A stretch of DNA of 64,000 bases from Cupriavidus taiwanensis (GTDB taxonomy: Bacteria; Pseudomonadota; Gammaproteobacteria; Burkholderiales; Burkholderiaceae). How positions within the stretch are numbered: position 1 is the first letter of the stretch; every line of letters begins with the position of its first letter. The notes under the pieces were generated by a model. The model was not told the origin of the DNA and ran no database searches. It worked only from the letters and a program-made list of their open reading frames with translations. Below are positions 9,985-18,980 of this stretch, piece by piece. Made by a program: the position numbers and the translations under genes. Location: assembly GCF_900249755.1 (NCBI RefSeq), contig NZ_LT976854.1:684574-748573 (forward strand). The letters run 5' to 3'.

Positions 9985-10919
9985 TGAAGCGCATCTGCAT
10001 CAGCGAGTTCATGGACCCGGCCGCGGTGCAGGCGCTGAGCCCCGGCTTCGATCTGCGCTACGAGCCGGGCTGGGTCGATCGCCGTAGTGACCTGCTCTCG
10101 GTCCTGGACGGGGCGCACGCGCTGGTGGTGCGCAACCGCACCCAGGTCGACGCGGCGCTGCTCGCCCATGCGCCCGCGTTGCGGGTAGTGGGCCGGCTCG
10201 GCGTGGGGCTGGACAACATCGACGTCGCCGCCTGCCGCGAACGCGGCATCCGCGTAATTCCCGCCGCCGGGGCCAATGCGCGCTCGGTGGCGGAATACGT
10301 GGTCACCACCACCGCCGTGCTGCTGCGCGGCGCCTATCTGTCCAGCGACGAGGTGGCGGACGGCCAGTGGCCGCGCGCCAGGCTGTCGGAGGGCAGGGAG
10401 GCGCTGGGCAAGACGCTGGGCCTGGTCGGCTTTGGCGACATCGGCCGGCAGACCGCGGCGCTGGCCCGTGCCTTCGGCATGGAAGTCATCGCCTTTGATC
10501 CGATGCTGCCGGCCGATGATCCGGTCTGGTCCGCCACCGGCGTCGCCTGCGTGCCGCTCGACGCGCTGCTGGCGCGGGCCGATGCGGTCAGCCTGCACGT
10601 GCCGCTGGTCGACGCCACGCGCAACCTGATCGATGTCGGCCGCCTGGCCGCGATGAAAGCGGGCGCGGTGCTGGTCAATACCGCGCGCGGCGGCGTGGTC
10701 GACGAAGCGGCGCTTGCCGACGCGCTGCGGGCCGGGCACCTGGCCGGCGCGGCGCTGGACGTGTTCGACAGCGAACCGCTGCCCGCGGGCAGCGCGCTGC
10801 GGGGCGTGCCCAACCTGATCCTGACACCGCATGTCGGCGGCGTGACGCGAGAAGCCAATGCGCGCGTATCGATGATGATTGCGCGCGAGGTGCGGCAGTC
10901 GCTGGAGCAGATGCCATGA
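9981..10919 (+). CDS. slcC: (S)-sulfolactate dehydrogenase (SlcC)
   Basis: D-2-hydroxyacid dehydrogenase family protein of 312 aa (related to SerA). The Rossmann motif [12 protein letters not shown], the [10 protein letters not shown] substrate-binding Arg segment and the catalytic His in LTPHVGG are visible; there is no C-terminal ACT domain as found in many SerA proteins. It starts with ATGATG overlapping the suyB stop. In the known pathway SlcC oxidises (S)-sulfolactate to sulfopyruvate, which ComC then reduces to the (R) isomer that SuyAB can cleave. Together they form a racemase-like pair. A phosphoglycerate dehydrogenase role is unlikely given the setting. Confidence 0.82.
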   Translation: MMKRICISEFMDPAAVQALSPGFDLRYEPGWVDRRSDLLSVLDGAHALVVRNRTQVDAALLAHAPALRVVGRLGVGLDNIDVAACRERGIRVIPAAGANARSVAEYVVTTTAVLLRGAYLSSDEVADGQWPRARLSEGREALGKTLGLVGFGDIGRQTAALARAFGMEVIAFDPMLPADDPVWSATGVACVPLDALLARADAVSLHVPLVDATRNLIDVGRLAAMKAGAVLVNTARGGVVDEAALADALRAGHLAGAALDVFDSEPLPAGSALRGVPNLILTPHVGGVTREANARVSMMIAREVRQSLEQMP

Positions 10920-11938
10920 GCCGGATCGCGTTGCAGGAACTGGAGCGCGTGGCCGTTGCGGGCCTGCGCCGTGCCGGCGCCAGCGCCCTGCAGGCGCAGG
11001 CGACCGCGGCGGCCCTGGTGCGGGCCGATGCGGCGGGGCTGCCGTCGCACGGGGTCTCGCGCGTGCCGATGTACGTGGCGCACCTGCGCCATGACCGGGT
11101 CGACGGCAACGCCGAACCGGCGGTGCAGTCCACGCGCGCCAGCGCGGTGCTGGTCGACGCGCGCTGCGGCTTTGCCTTCGCCGCGTGCGACCTGGCCATC
11201 GCCGAGGCCATGGCGCGCGCGCGGGCAACCGGCGTCGGCGTGGCCGCGGTCACCAACAGCCACCACTTCGGCGCCGCCGCGCTGCCGCTGGAAGCCGTGG
11301 CGCGCGCCGGCATGGTCGGCATCGCCATGGGCAATTCGCCCGCGGCCATGCCGGCGTGGGGCGGCAAGCGGCCGCTGTTCGGCACCAACCCCATTGCCGC
11401 GGTATTCCCGCGGCAGGGCCATGCGCCGGTGGTGATCGACCTGTCGCTGTCGGAAGTCGCGCGCGGCAAGATCATGGTGGCGGCGAAGCAGGGCAAGCCG
11501 ATTCCGGTCGGATGGGCGCTGGATGAAGCCGGGCAGCCGACCACCGACGCCCAGGCCGCGCTGCGCGGCTCGATGCTGCCGGCGGGCGGGGTCAAGGGCG
11601 CGATGCTGGCGCTGCTGGTGGAACTGCTGGTGACGTCGCTGGCGGGCGCGCAGTTCGGCGCCGAGGCCGATTCTTTTTTCAGCGATGCCGGCAACCGTCC
11701 GCGCATCGGGCAGCTGTTCTTCGTGCTGGACCCGGGCGCCTTCGCCGGCTCGCAGGTCTACGCCGCGCGCGTGGAAGCGCTGCTGGCGGCGATGCTGGAA
11801 GACGACGGTACGCGCGTGCCGGGGGCCCGCCGCGAAACCGCGCAGGCGCAGGCGGCCGCGCACGGCGTTGACGTACCAGACGCGCTCTGGCGCGAACTGC
11901 AATCGCTCGCGGGCGAGGAGGCTGGCGCGCCGCATTGA
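10916..11938 (+). CDS. comC: (R)-sulfolactate dehydrogenase (ComC)
   Basis: Malate/L-lactate/L-sulfolactate dehydrogenase (Ldh_2) family protein of 340 aa. The family segment LPSHGVSRVPMYV near residue 45, the GVAAVTNSHHFGAAALP stretch and the KGAMLALLVELL region are clear. Its ATG overlaps the slcC stop (ATGA). ComC reduces sulfopyruvate to (R)-sulfolactate with NAD(P)H. Paired with SlcC this converts the (S) isomer into the substrate of SuyAB. Other Ldh_2 enzymes use malate or ureidoglycolate, but gene order supports ComC. Confidence 0.82.
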   Translation: MSRIALQELERVAVAGLRRAGASALQAQATAAALVRADAAGLPSHGVSRVPMYVAHLRHDRVDGNAEPAVQSTRASAVLVDARCGFAFAACDLAIAEAMARARATGVGVAAVTNSHHFGAAALPLEAVARAGMVGIAMGNSPAAMPAWGGKRPLFGTNPIAAVFPRQGHAPVVIDLSLSEVARGKIMVAAKQGKPIPVGWALDEAGQPTTDAQAALRGSMLPAGGVKGAMLALLVELLVTSLAGAQFGAEADSFFSDAGNRPRIGQLFFVLDPGAFAGSQVYAARVEALLAAMLEDDGTRVPGARRETAQAQAAAHGVDVPDALWRELQSLAGEEAGAPH

Positions 11939-11994
11939 TTTCCTCACAACGGACCCACGCAGATGGGCCGGCCACAACTACCGGAGACAAAACC

Positions 11995-13004
11995 ATGGAT
12001 CGACGCTTGATGTGCGGCGCGCGCAGGCACCTGAACCGCGTGCTGCTAGCCTTGTCAATTGTATCGGCCCTCGCTGCGCTGCCGCCGCGCAGGGCGGCAG
12101 CGATGCCGCGGCCGCGGAGTATCCGAGCAAGCCGGTCCGCTATGTCGTGCCGTTCGCGGCTGGTGGCCTGACCGACATCATGGCGCGCATGGTCGGCCAC
12201 CAGCTCTCCGAAGAATGGAAGAAGCCGATCGTGGTGGAGAACCGGCCAGGCGGCAACGCCAACATCGGCGCCGAGCAGGTCGCCAAGGCGCCGCCCGACG
12301 GCTACACCTGGCTGGCGGTCACGCTGACGCACGCGTCCAACGTGACGTTGTTCCCCAAGCTGCCGTTCAGCATGCAGAAAGACCTGGTGCCGGTGGCGCG
12401 CATCGCCTCGTCGCCGATGATGGTGGTGGTGCCCGCCAGCTCGCCGATCAAGTCGATGAAGGACCTGGCCGCGGCGGCGCAGAAGTCCAGGCTGAACGCC
12501 GGCTCCAGCGGCAACGGCACGCCGCCGCACCTGACGCTCGCCCTGTTCGAAAGCCAGACCCGCACCAGCTTCACCCATGTGCCCTACAAGGGCGGGGCGC
12601 CGTCGATGACCGACCTGATCGGCGGCCAGATCGACGTGGTCTTCTCCAACTTCCCCGAGTCGCTCGCCTATGTGAAGGGCGGCAAGCTGCGCGCGCTGGC
12701 CGTGACCACGCGCGAGCGCCATCCGCTGCTGCCCGACGTGCCCACCGTGGCCGAGGCCGGCTACCCGGACCTGATCGTCGAGAACTGGACCGGCCTGATG
12801 ATGCCGGCCGGCACGCCGCGGCCGATCGTCGACAAGGTGGCCGCGTCGGTGGCACGCATGCTGGCCGCCGAGTCGGTGCGCGGGCGCATTGTCACCGCGG
12901 GCTTCAGCCCGGCGGCCGGAGGAGCGCCGTTTGCCGACTACTTCAGCGGCGAGGTGACGCGCTGGGCCCGGCTGATCGAAGAAAAGCAGATCCGGGTCGA
13001 GTAG
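11995..13004 (+). pseudogene. Bug-type receptor with frameshifted signal peptide
   Basis: The ATG at 11995 has a GGAGA ribosome site and opens a perfect export signal (RRHLNRVLLALSIVSALAAL), but this frame runs into a stop at 12169-12171. The mature Bug domain (EYPSKPVRYVVPFAAGG onwards to 13004) is in a different frame, open from about 12060. A one-base loss (or two-base gain) around 12070-12095, in a GC-rich CCGCCGCGC run, would explain it. Everything after the shift looks intact: VVENRPGGNANIG, PYKGGAPSMTDLIGGQ and LLPDVPTVAEAGYP are well conserved. It is either a young pseudogene or a sequencing error. By position it would be the receptor of the sulfolactate operon. No alternative start in the mature frame yields a signal peptide. 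Confidence 0.75.
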
Positions 13005-13129
13005 CGGCGCGTCTGGCCGCGTTGGTCTAGGGGATCTGGCGACCGGCTTTAGTATGATTCGTTCTATCGATATGAGTCAGTCATGGATCGGCCGGCCGCC
13101 CCGCAGGCGGCGTTGCAAAGGACATTAAC

Positions 13130-13870
13130 GTGGGTTCCAGATTCGATGCCGGCGCAGCCATTGGCGGCGTGCTGTACAAGGATGTCAAGCAAGCCATCCT
13201 GGCCGCCCTTGCCGAGGGCGAGTGGAAACCGGGCGAAGCCATTCCGTCGGAACGCAAGCTGATCGAGCGCTTCGGCGTCTCGATCGGCACGCTGCGCAAG
13301 GCCATCGACGAACTGGTGGCCGAGAACATCATGATCCGCCACCAGGGGCGGGGAACCTTCGTCGCGACGCACCGGCAGGAAGACCACTTCTTCCGCTTCT
13401 TCCGCATCGTGCGCCAGGACGGCTACCGCGAGTACCCGACCGTGCAGCTGGCGAAGTTTCGCCGCGCCCGGGCCGACAAGGAAGAAGCCGCGGCGCTGGG
13501 GCTTGCCGCCGGCGAGGCCGTGTTCCGCTTCACCAACGTGCTTTCGCTGGAAGGGCGCCCGGTCATGATCGACGCCATCACCGTGCCGGCGGAACGCTTC
13601 AGGACGCTTACCGAGAAGCTGCTGCGCGAGCGCCCGAACACGCTCTACAACTTCTACCAGGACGTCTTCGGCATCAACATCATCCGCACCGAAGAGCGCC
13701 TGCGCGCGGCGCTGGCCGACGAGGAAGACCATGAACTGCTGGGCGTCCCCGTCGGCACCGCGATGCTGAAGATCCTGCGGGTGGCGTCGTCCTACCAGAA
13801 CGAGCGCATCGAGTACCGTGTTTCCAGGCTGGATACTTCGGGTTATGAGTTTGCGCTGTCGCAGCCGTGA
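13130..13870 (+). CDS. GntR-family regulator with UTRA domain
   Basis: Regulator of 246 aa with an N-terminal winged helix (GEAIPSERKLIERFGVSIGT, about residues 35-55) and a C-terminal UTRA ligand-binding domain, placing it in the HutC branch of GntR proteins. It starts with GTG preceded by AAAGGA. UTRA proteins sense small metabolites such as urocanate, phosphonates, sugars or sulfonates. It lies behind the sulfolactate genes and is a likely second, sulfolactate-responsive control for suyAB-slcC-comC beside the LacI-type repressor. The target is inferred from position. Confidence 0.88.
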   Translation: MGSRFDAGAAIGGVLYKDVKQAILAALAEGEWKPGEAIPSERKLIERFGVSIGTLRKAIDELVAENIMIRHQGRGTFVATHRQEDHFFRFFRIVRQDGYREYPTVQLAKFRRARADKEEAAALGLAAGEAVFRFTNVLSLEGRPVMIDAITVPAERFRTLTEKLLRERPNTLYNFYQDVFGINIIRTEERLRAALADEEDHELLGVPVGTAMLKILRVASSYQNERIEYRVSRLDTSGYEFALSQP

Positions 13871-14052
13871 CGGGGCGCAGAAGGATTCTCTGATTGGGTC
13901 TGGCGAGGGGCGACGCGCTAGTCGCCTCTGGCGCCTCCGCGGCGCAGCTCCCTGAGTTCATTCCGCTCATCGCACCGATTGGTGTCGATGCGGCAACAGT
14001 GTGGGCACCTTGGCGCGCCTACCGCTGCTTATCCTCGCGTTCTACGATGGCT

Positions 14053-14090
14053 GCATGCGGCGGCACGGGAATTTCCGTGCCGCCGCATGC
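14053..14090. terminator. Strong 16-bp hairpin between GntR gene and AhpD-like gene
   Basis: GCATGCGGCGGCACGG (14053-14068) pairs perfectly with 14075-14090 around a six-base AT-rich loop. No T-run follows, so it is not a textbook intrinsic terminator; it may block read-through from the GntR gene, protect a 3' end, or form a structured leader 31 bases before the next start codon. The rest of 13871-14121 shows no gene. Confidence 0.5.
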
Positions 14091-14121
14091 CTTCCACCAT
14101 TTCCATCCATCAGGAGCCGCC

Positions 14122-14598
14122 ATGACCCAACGTGTCAACGCGATGAAGCAGTCCGCCGAACTATTCAAGAAGTACCTGGAATTCACCACCGCGCTGGACG
14201 GCGCTATCGAAGCCTCCATCCGCGACCTGGTCGAGATTCGTGCCTCGCAGCTCAACGGCTGTGCCTTTTGCCTCGACATGCATGTCAAGCAGGCACGCCT
14301 GCACGGCGAACGCGAGCTGCGCCTGCACCATGTGGCGATCTGGCGTGAATCGACGCTGTTCCAGCCGCGCGAGCGTGCCGCGCTGGCGTGGACCGAGGCG
14401 TTGACCCAGCTTCCGGCGCAGGGCGTGCCGGATGAGCTCTACGAGCGCGTGCGCGGGCAGCTGTCGGAGAAGGAGCTGTCGGACCTGACCTTCCTGGTGA
14501 TGTCGATCAACGGCTGGAACCGCCTCAACGTGGCGTTTCGCACCGTGCCGGGCTCGGCGGACAAGGCCTACGGCCTGGATAAGGCCAACCTGGAATGA
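14122..14598 (+). CDS. Carboxymuconolactone decarboxylase / AhpD-like protein
   Basis: Protein of 158 aa with the AhpD core: EIRASQLNGCAFCLDMHVKQ holds the CxxC and the following His of the thiol peroxidase-type site at about residues 40-58. The proteins of this group reduce peroxides with lipoyl-type donors or act as small redox helpers. The C-terminal INGWNRLNVAFRTVPG is typical of the YciW/AhpD-like subgroup. CAGGAG sits before the ATG. It is followed four bases later by a secreted cupin, so both are probably one unit. The start at 14122 was chosen because the longer upstream frame is not family-like and runs through the hairpin. Confidence 0.85.
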   Translation: MTQRVNAMKQSAELFKKYLEFTTALDGAIEASIRDLVEIRASQLNGCAFCLDMHVKQARLHGERELRLHHVAIWRESTLFQPRERAALAWTEALTQLPAQGVPDELYERVRGQLSEKELSDLTFLVMSINGWNRLNVAFRTVPGSADKAYGLDKANLE

Positions 14599-14602
14599 CA
14601 TC

Positions 14603-15013
14603 ATGAAGACCACTGCCATGCGGGGCCTGCTCCCGCTTCTCTTTTCCATGCCGTGGACGGGCCAGGCGGCCATGGCTGCGCCGCCGCTGCCCGCGGTCAC
14701 CGTGCTGTCGACCGAAGCCTTGCCGGAATACCCCGGCAAGGAGGCGCAGATGCTCGTGGTGGAGTACCCGCCGGGCGGTGCCGACCCGGTCCACCGGCAT
14801 GACGCGCACGGTTTCGTCTATGTGCTGGAGGGCAGCATCGTGATGGCGGTGAGGGGCGGCAAGGAGGTCACGCTGCATGCCGGCCAGACCTTCCACGAGG
14901 GACCGCAGGATATCCATACCGTGGGGCGCAACGCCAGCAGCACGAAGCCGGCCAAGTTCCTGGTGCTGCTGTTGAAGAACCAGGGCGCGCCAATCCTGAC
15001 GCCGACAAGGTAG
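14603..15013 (+). CDS. Exported single-domain cupin protein
   Basis: Protein of 136 aa with an N-terminal signal peptide (LLPLLFSMPWTGQAAMAA) and one cupin_2 domain. The metal-binding cupin motif is visible as DPVHRHDAHGFVYVLEG, with GQTFHEGPQDIHTVGRN as the second motif. Small periplasmic cupins of this kind often follow AhpD-like genes in Burkholderiales. The reaction is unknown; a role in quinone or peroxide handling is only a guess from the neighbours. It is separated from the previous stop by four bases. Confidence 0.82.
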   Translation: MKTTAMRGLLPLLFSMPWTGQAAMAAPPLPAVTVLSTEALPEYPGKEAQMLVVEYPPGGADPVHRHDAHGFVYVLEGSIVMAVRGGKEVTLHAGQTFHEGPQDIHTVGRNASSTKPAKFLVLLLKNQGAPILTPTR

Positions 15014-15038
15014 CGCCGGCGCGTCGTGGCGGCGCGGA

Positions 15039-15539
15039 TCAGTCGACCACGGCCACGACGCTGTCAATGCCCTGCCGCGCCATCTTCACATAGGGGCAGA
15101 AACGCTCCGTGTTGCGCACCAGCTCTTCCGCCAGCGGCCGGGCCACTCCCGGCATGCTGACGCGCACCTGCACGGCGAGCGCGTAGGCGCCGTCGACGGG
15201 GTCGCGGCCGAAGTCGACTTCGACTGCCACGGCGACGTTTTCGACCTGCAGGCGCGCGCGCCGCGCCAGCAGGTGCAGCGCGCCGTGGAAGCACGCGGCA
15301 TAGCCGGCGGCGAACAGCTGTTCGGGGTTGGTGCCGTTGCCCGGGCCGCCGAGCGCCGCGGGCAGGCGCAAGTTGATGACCAGGTTGCCGTCATCGGAGC
15401 GGGCCACGCCGGAGGCGCGGCCGTGTCCGGTTTCCCCGCCGGTGACGGTGACGGTGGTGGTGTAGAGCGGATGGAAGCCGCGCCCGCGGTATTTGTCGAG
15501 CAGGCTCAACGGTGGGGCTTGCAGTCCCTTGGTCGCCAT
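15039..15539 (-). CDS. Organic hydroperoxide resistance protein (Ohr/OsmC family)
   Basis: Ohr-type thiol peroxidase, 166 aa. The two catalytic cysteines are in GYAACFHGAL and RFCPYVKMARQG, both in the expected places, and the N-terminal PLYTTTVTVTGGETGHGRA is typical. Ohr reduces organic hydroperoxides, fed by lipoylated proteins. The protein carries about 25 residues ahead of the usual Ohr start, so a shorter start is possible, though no better candidate is apparent. It is adjacent to an NmrA-like reductase gene on the same strand (15-base gap), forming a small oxidative or electrophile stress unit. No MarR-type OhrR gene is next to it. Confidence 0.88.
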   Translation of the reverse strand: MATKGLQAPPLSLLDKYRGRGFHPLYTTTVTVTGGETGHGRASGVARSDDGNLVINLRLPAALGGPGNGTNPEQLFAAGYAACFHGALHLLARRARLQVENVAVAVEVDFGRDPVDGAYALAVQVRVSMPGVARPLAEELVRNTERFCPYVKMARQGIDSVVAVVD

Positions 15540-15554
15540 GGGCCTGCTCCGGGC

Positions 15555-16316
15555 TCAGGCTCGCGGCTGCGGGCGCTGTCGCAGCCATGCCTCGAAGCGG
15601 GTCTGGCCCAGCCGCGCGGGGCCCTCGGGTACCAGCGTGCCATCGTCCAGCTCCGCGCCGAAATAGCGCGCCTTGGCATCGACGACCACCTTGCGCGGAT
15701 CATCAGTGGCCTGGAGATAGCGTTGCACCAGGTCGCTCAGCGCAAAGCGCTCCGGTCCGGCGATATCGACGATGCCGTTGGCGGGATCGGCAAGGGCATG
15801 GCTGGCGACAGCCTCGGCGACGTCGTCGGAGGCAATCGGCTGGATCGACGCGGACGACAGGCGGATCACCTCGCCGTCGGCGCCTGACTGGACGATGCCG
15901 CCAAGGAACTCGAGGAACTGCGTGGAACGGACGATGGTGTAGGGGATGCCGGCGTTGCGGACCAGGGCTTCCTGCGCGATCTTGCCGCGGAAGTAGCCGC
16001 TTTGCGCCAGCTTGTCCGTGCCCACCACCGACAGCGCCACATGGTGCGCGACGCCGGCGGCCTTCTCCGCGGCCGCGAGGTTGCGGCCCGAGGTCTCGAA
16101 GAAATGCAGCACGGCATCGTCGGCGAACGACGGCGAATTGGCCACGTCCACCACCACCTGCGCGCCCGCGAGCGCCTGGTCGAGGCCCGCGCCGGTCAGC
16201 GCGTTCACGCCGGTCTGCGGCGATGCGGCGACCACGTCATGGCCTTGCGCGGCGAGCCGGGCCACCACCTTGCTGCCGATCAGTCCGGTACCGCCAATTA
16301 CGACAATCTTCATCAT
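15555..16316 (-). CDS. NmrA-like NAD(P)-binding oxidoreductase
   Basis: Atypical SDR of 253 aa with an N-terminal GGTGLIGSK dinucleotide-binding motif and the IPYTIVRSTQFLEFL segment seen in NmrA/YtfG-like proteins. Such proteins are often quinone reductases or redox sensors. The classical YxxxK is not clearly placed, in line with this subgroup. The gene lies upstream of the ohr-like gene and downstream of a GlxA-type regulator on the same strand; it could be induced with them. Substrate unknown. Confidence 0.8.
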   Translation of the reverse strand: MMKIVVIGGTGLIGSKVVARLAAQGHDVVAASPQTGVNALTGAGLDQALAGAQVVVDVANSPSFADDAVLHFFETSGRNLAAAEKAAGVAHHVALSVVGTDKLAQSGYFRGKIAQEALVRNAGIPYTIVRSTQFLEFLGGIVQSGADGEVIRLSSASIQPIASDDVAEAVASHALADPANGIVDIAGPERFALSDLVQRYLQATDDPRKVVVDAKARYFGAELDDGTLVPEGPARLGQTRFEAWLRQRPQPRA

Positions 16317-16457
16317 GCACCTCGGTTCGGTTGGAGAGGATGGGCACGCAGCCCATGTCCCATGCTAGGGGAACCCGGGGCGCCGCGGTAGCGCCGCCGG
16401 CGGATGCATGGTGTTTCCCATCCGGCACCAATCGGCCGGCTGCCGCGGCAAGGGCTT

Positions 16458-17486
16458 TCAGCCGATGACGCCGGCGCGGTAGGCGCTGGGCGAGACGCCC
16501 AGGTGGCGCTGGAAGGTCAGCCGCATCCGCTCCTCGCTGCCGAAGCCGCACTGCCGCGCGATCTGGTCGACCGGCCGCTGCGGATCCTGCAGCAGCCGCC
16601 GCGCGGCTTCCAGCCGGAAATGCTCCACGCCCTTGGCCGGGGTGCGGCCGGTCTGCTGCTTGTAGACCCGCGCAAAGTTGCGGGGACTCATGCCGGCCTG
16701 TTCGGCAAGCTGCTCCACCGACAGCGTTTCGCGCGACAGGTTCTCGACGATCCACAGATGCAGGGCCTCGAACAGCGGCACTTGCCGGCTCTGCGTCAGC
16801 AGCATTTCGCTGAGCTGTGGCTGGGCGCCGGGTCGCTTGATGAAGACCGCCAGTTCCCGCGCCGCGCTCAGCGAGATGTCGTGGCCATAGTCTTCTTCGA
16901 CCAGCGCCAGCGCCATGTCGATGCCGGTGGTCACGCCGGCCGAGGTCCAGATGCGGTCCTGGCGCACGAAGATGGCATCCCGGTCCAGGGTAACCGCGGG
17001 AAAGCGTTCCCGGAACGCCGCATGCATGGCCCAGTGCGTGGCCGCGCGCTTGCCGTCGAGCAGGCCCGCCTGCGCGAGCATGAAGGCGCCGCTGCAGACC
17101 GAGGCCACGCGCGGCACCTGTGCGGCGGCTTGCCGCAACCACGCCAGCAGTGAGGTGGCGTGGTCGAGCAGGCTGATCATTTCCGGCGCGCCCGGCAGGA
17201 CGATGGTGTCGATGCGCCGCAGGTCGATGGAAGCAAGCGGCAGCGTGTCCACGGCCGTGCCTTCGGCCGAGGCGGCCAGGCCGCCTTGCTCGCTGGCCAG
17301 ATGAATCTGGTAGCCGGGCAGGCCGCGCTCGCGCGCATGGCGCGAAGCCGCCCAGAACACGGTTTGCGGTCCGGTGAGGTCCAGCACGCTCATCCCCGCA
17401 AAGGCCACGAACAGCAGGCCGCGCGGGCGGTCGTCAAACGGGCGGGCAGGGTCGTGTGCGGGGGGCGGGGGTGCGGAAGGGGCCAT
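16458..17486 (-). CDS. GlxA-type regulator (DJ-1/PfpI domain plus AraC helix-turn-helix)
   Basis: Transcription factor of 342 aa. The N-terminal two-thirds is a DJ-1/PfpI-like domain (GLLFVAFAGMSVLDLTGP at the start, ASVCSGAFMLAQAGLLDGK with the nucleophile-elbow Cys near residue 135). The C-terminal part is an AraC double helix-turn-helix (LAEQAGMSPRNFARVYKQQ and IARQCGFGSEERMRLTFQRH). The family senses small metabolites in the cytoplasm. It is oriented toward the NmrA-like and Ohr genes and diverges from a LysR gene 263 bases away, so it may control either side. The intervening gap shows no further gene. Confidence 0.87.
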   Translation of the reverse strand: MAPSAPPPPAHDPARPFDDRPRGLLFVAFAGMSVLDLTGPQTVFWAASRHARERGLPGYQIHLASEQGGLAASAEGTAVDTLPLASIDLRRIDTIVLPGAPEMISLLDHATSLLAWLRQAAAQVPRVASVCSGAFMLAQAGLLDGKRAATHWAMHAAFRERFPAVTLDRDAIFVRQDRIWTSAGVTTGIDMALALVEEDYGHDISLSAARELAVFIKRPGAQPQLSEMLLTQSRQVPLFEALHLWIVENLSRETLSVEQLAEQAGMSPRNFARVYKQQTGRTPAKGVEHFRLEAARRLLQDPQRPVDQIARQCGFGSEERMRLTFQRHLGVSPSAYRAGVIG

Positions 17487-17749
17487 GGCAAGGATCGCGA
17501 AAGTCGGTCGATGTTATGCCAGGCGTGCGATCCGCGGCAAGGCGCGGCGGCCACCGGCGCGGCGCGTGCGACGCGTGCGCCACGAAGCGGCTGCGGGGAA
17601 GCCGCCGGGCAGCGCGGGCGGGGCCGGCTGGCAGAAATCAAGGGGCGCCTGGCATTTACCTGCGCCGCGGCGCGTCATTAAGATTCCGGCATGGTTGCGC
17701 ACCGCGCAGCGTGGGCCTGGACCCAGGCGTTGCGCCGAAAGGCATTGAC

Positions 17750-18856
17750 ATGGACATCGTCGTCCCCGACCGCCGTCCGGCGTCCCCCGCCCGGCGCGCG
17801 GGCCCGGACCGGGAAATCCCCGGCCTGCTGCGGCGGGGGCAGCCGGGCAAGCAGGACTGCCGCCCGGGCGCGCCCGACCGCGCGGACGGGTTGTCCGCCA
17901 GCTTTGCCGCCAGCTACGCCGGCATCGTCGCCTTCATGGCGGTTGCCACCGAAGGCAGCTTTTCCAGGGCGGGCGAGCGGCTCGGCATCGGCCGCTCCGC
18001 GGTCAGCCGCAATGTGCAGAAGCTGGAGGCGCAGCTGAGCACGCGGCTGTTCGTGCGCACCACGCGTTCGACCCGGCTGACCCGCGAGGGCGAGCGCTTC
18101 TTCGAGAACTGCCACCAGGGCGTGGCGCAAATCGTCGAAGCCATGGACGACATGCTTGCGCTGCGCCTCGGGCCGCCAAGCGGCCTGCTGCGGATCCGCG
18201 CCGCCACCGGCTTCGGGCGCAAGGTGGTGGCGCCGCTGCTGTCGCGGTTTTCGGCTGCCTATCCGGAGGTCTCGCTCGACCTGCAGCTGGACGACCGCCC
18301 GCCGGATTTCGCGGCGGAGAAGATCGATGTGGCGTTCCGCAACGGGCGAATCGAGGATTCCAGCGTCATCGCCAGGCAGCTGATCCCGATGCAACTGGCC
18401 CTGTGCGCGTCGCCGGCCTATGCCGCGCGGCACGGTCTGCCGTCGACGCTGGACGACCTGGCCCGGCACGAATGCATCAATACCCGCAGCGGCGGCGCGC
18501 GCGTGCTGGAATGGGAATTCAAGGTCGACGGCCACCTGCGCAAGCTCTTGCCTGCCGCCAGGCTGACCTTCAATGACCCGGACCTGGTGCTGGCGGCGGT
18601 GCTGGACGGCCTGGGCCTCGCACAAATGGCGGGCTACCAGGTGTGCGACCTGATCGCCCGTGGCGCGCTGGTCACCGCGCTGGGCCGCCATGCGCCGGAC
18701 GATCGCGGCCACTATCTTTGCTACCTGAGCCGGCAGCACCTGCCGTCGCGCATCCGCGTGTTCGTCGACTTCATGACGGATGCGATCCGGGCGCAGGACC
18801 TGCACTGCCTGGCGGACCCGGGCCTGGACTATTCGAAAGCGGGTCCCGGCGGCTGA
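17750..18856 (+). CDS. LysR-type regulator with extended N-terminus
   Basis: LysR regulator of 368 aa, longer than the usual 300-310. The helix-turn-helix (GSFSRAGERLGIGRSAVSRN) begins only near residue 65; the first 50 or so residues are Pro/Arg-rich and low in complexity and may be a mis-called or non-conserved extension. The effector domain is of the CrgA/DmlR type (LRIRAATGFGRKVVAPLLSRF, YLSRQHLPSRIRVFVDF at the end). No ATG closer to the helix-turn-helix is available in frame except inside it, so the start is uncertain. It stands alone between two minus-strand regulators; target unknown. Confidence 0.8.
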   Translation: MDIVVPDRRPASPARRAGPDREIPGLLRRGQPGKQDCRPGAPDRADGLSASFAASYAGIVAFMAVATEGSFSRAGERLGIGRSAVSRNVQKLEAQLSTRLFVRTTRSTRLTREGERFFENCHQGVAQIVEAMDDMLALRLGPPSGLLRIRAATGFGRKVVAPLLSRFSAAYPEVSLDLQLDDRPPDFAAEKIDVAFRNGRIEDSSVIARQLIPMQLALCASPAYAARHGLPSTLDDLARHECINTRSGGARVLEWEFKVDGHLRKLLPAARLTFNDPDLVLAAVLDGLGLAQMAGYQVCDLIARGALVTALGRHAPDDRGHYLCYLSRQHLPSRIRVFVDFMTDAIRAQDLHCLADPGLDYSKAGPGG

Positions 18857-18980
18857 TGCCGGCAGCGGTGCCGGCCGGCAGGCTCGATTTTTCGGCTACG
18901 CCGCACCTCCGGCATGGCGCCGCCGCAAGTCTTCGACGGCGCCCACTGCGCCGACGCATTCCCCTACGATGCAGCCGCCG

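Noticed and set aside
9981..10919. SerA (phosphoglycerate dehydrogenase)
   Set aside because: No ACT domain and translationally coupled to suyB and comC; SlcC fits better.
13906..13929. Possible terminator hairpin after the GntR gene
   Set aside because: Only an 8/9-bp imperfect stem (AGGGGCGAC against GTCGCCTCT) without T-run; too weak to call.
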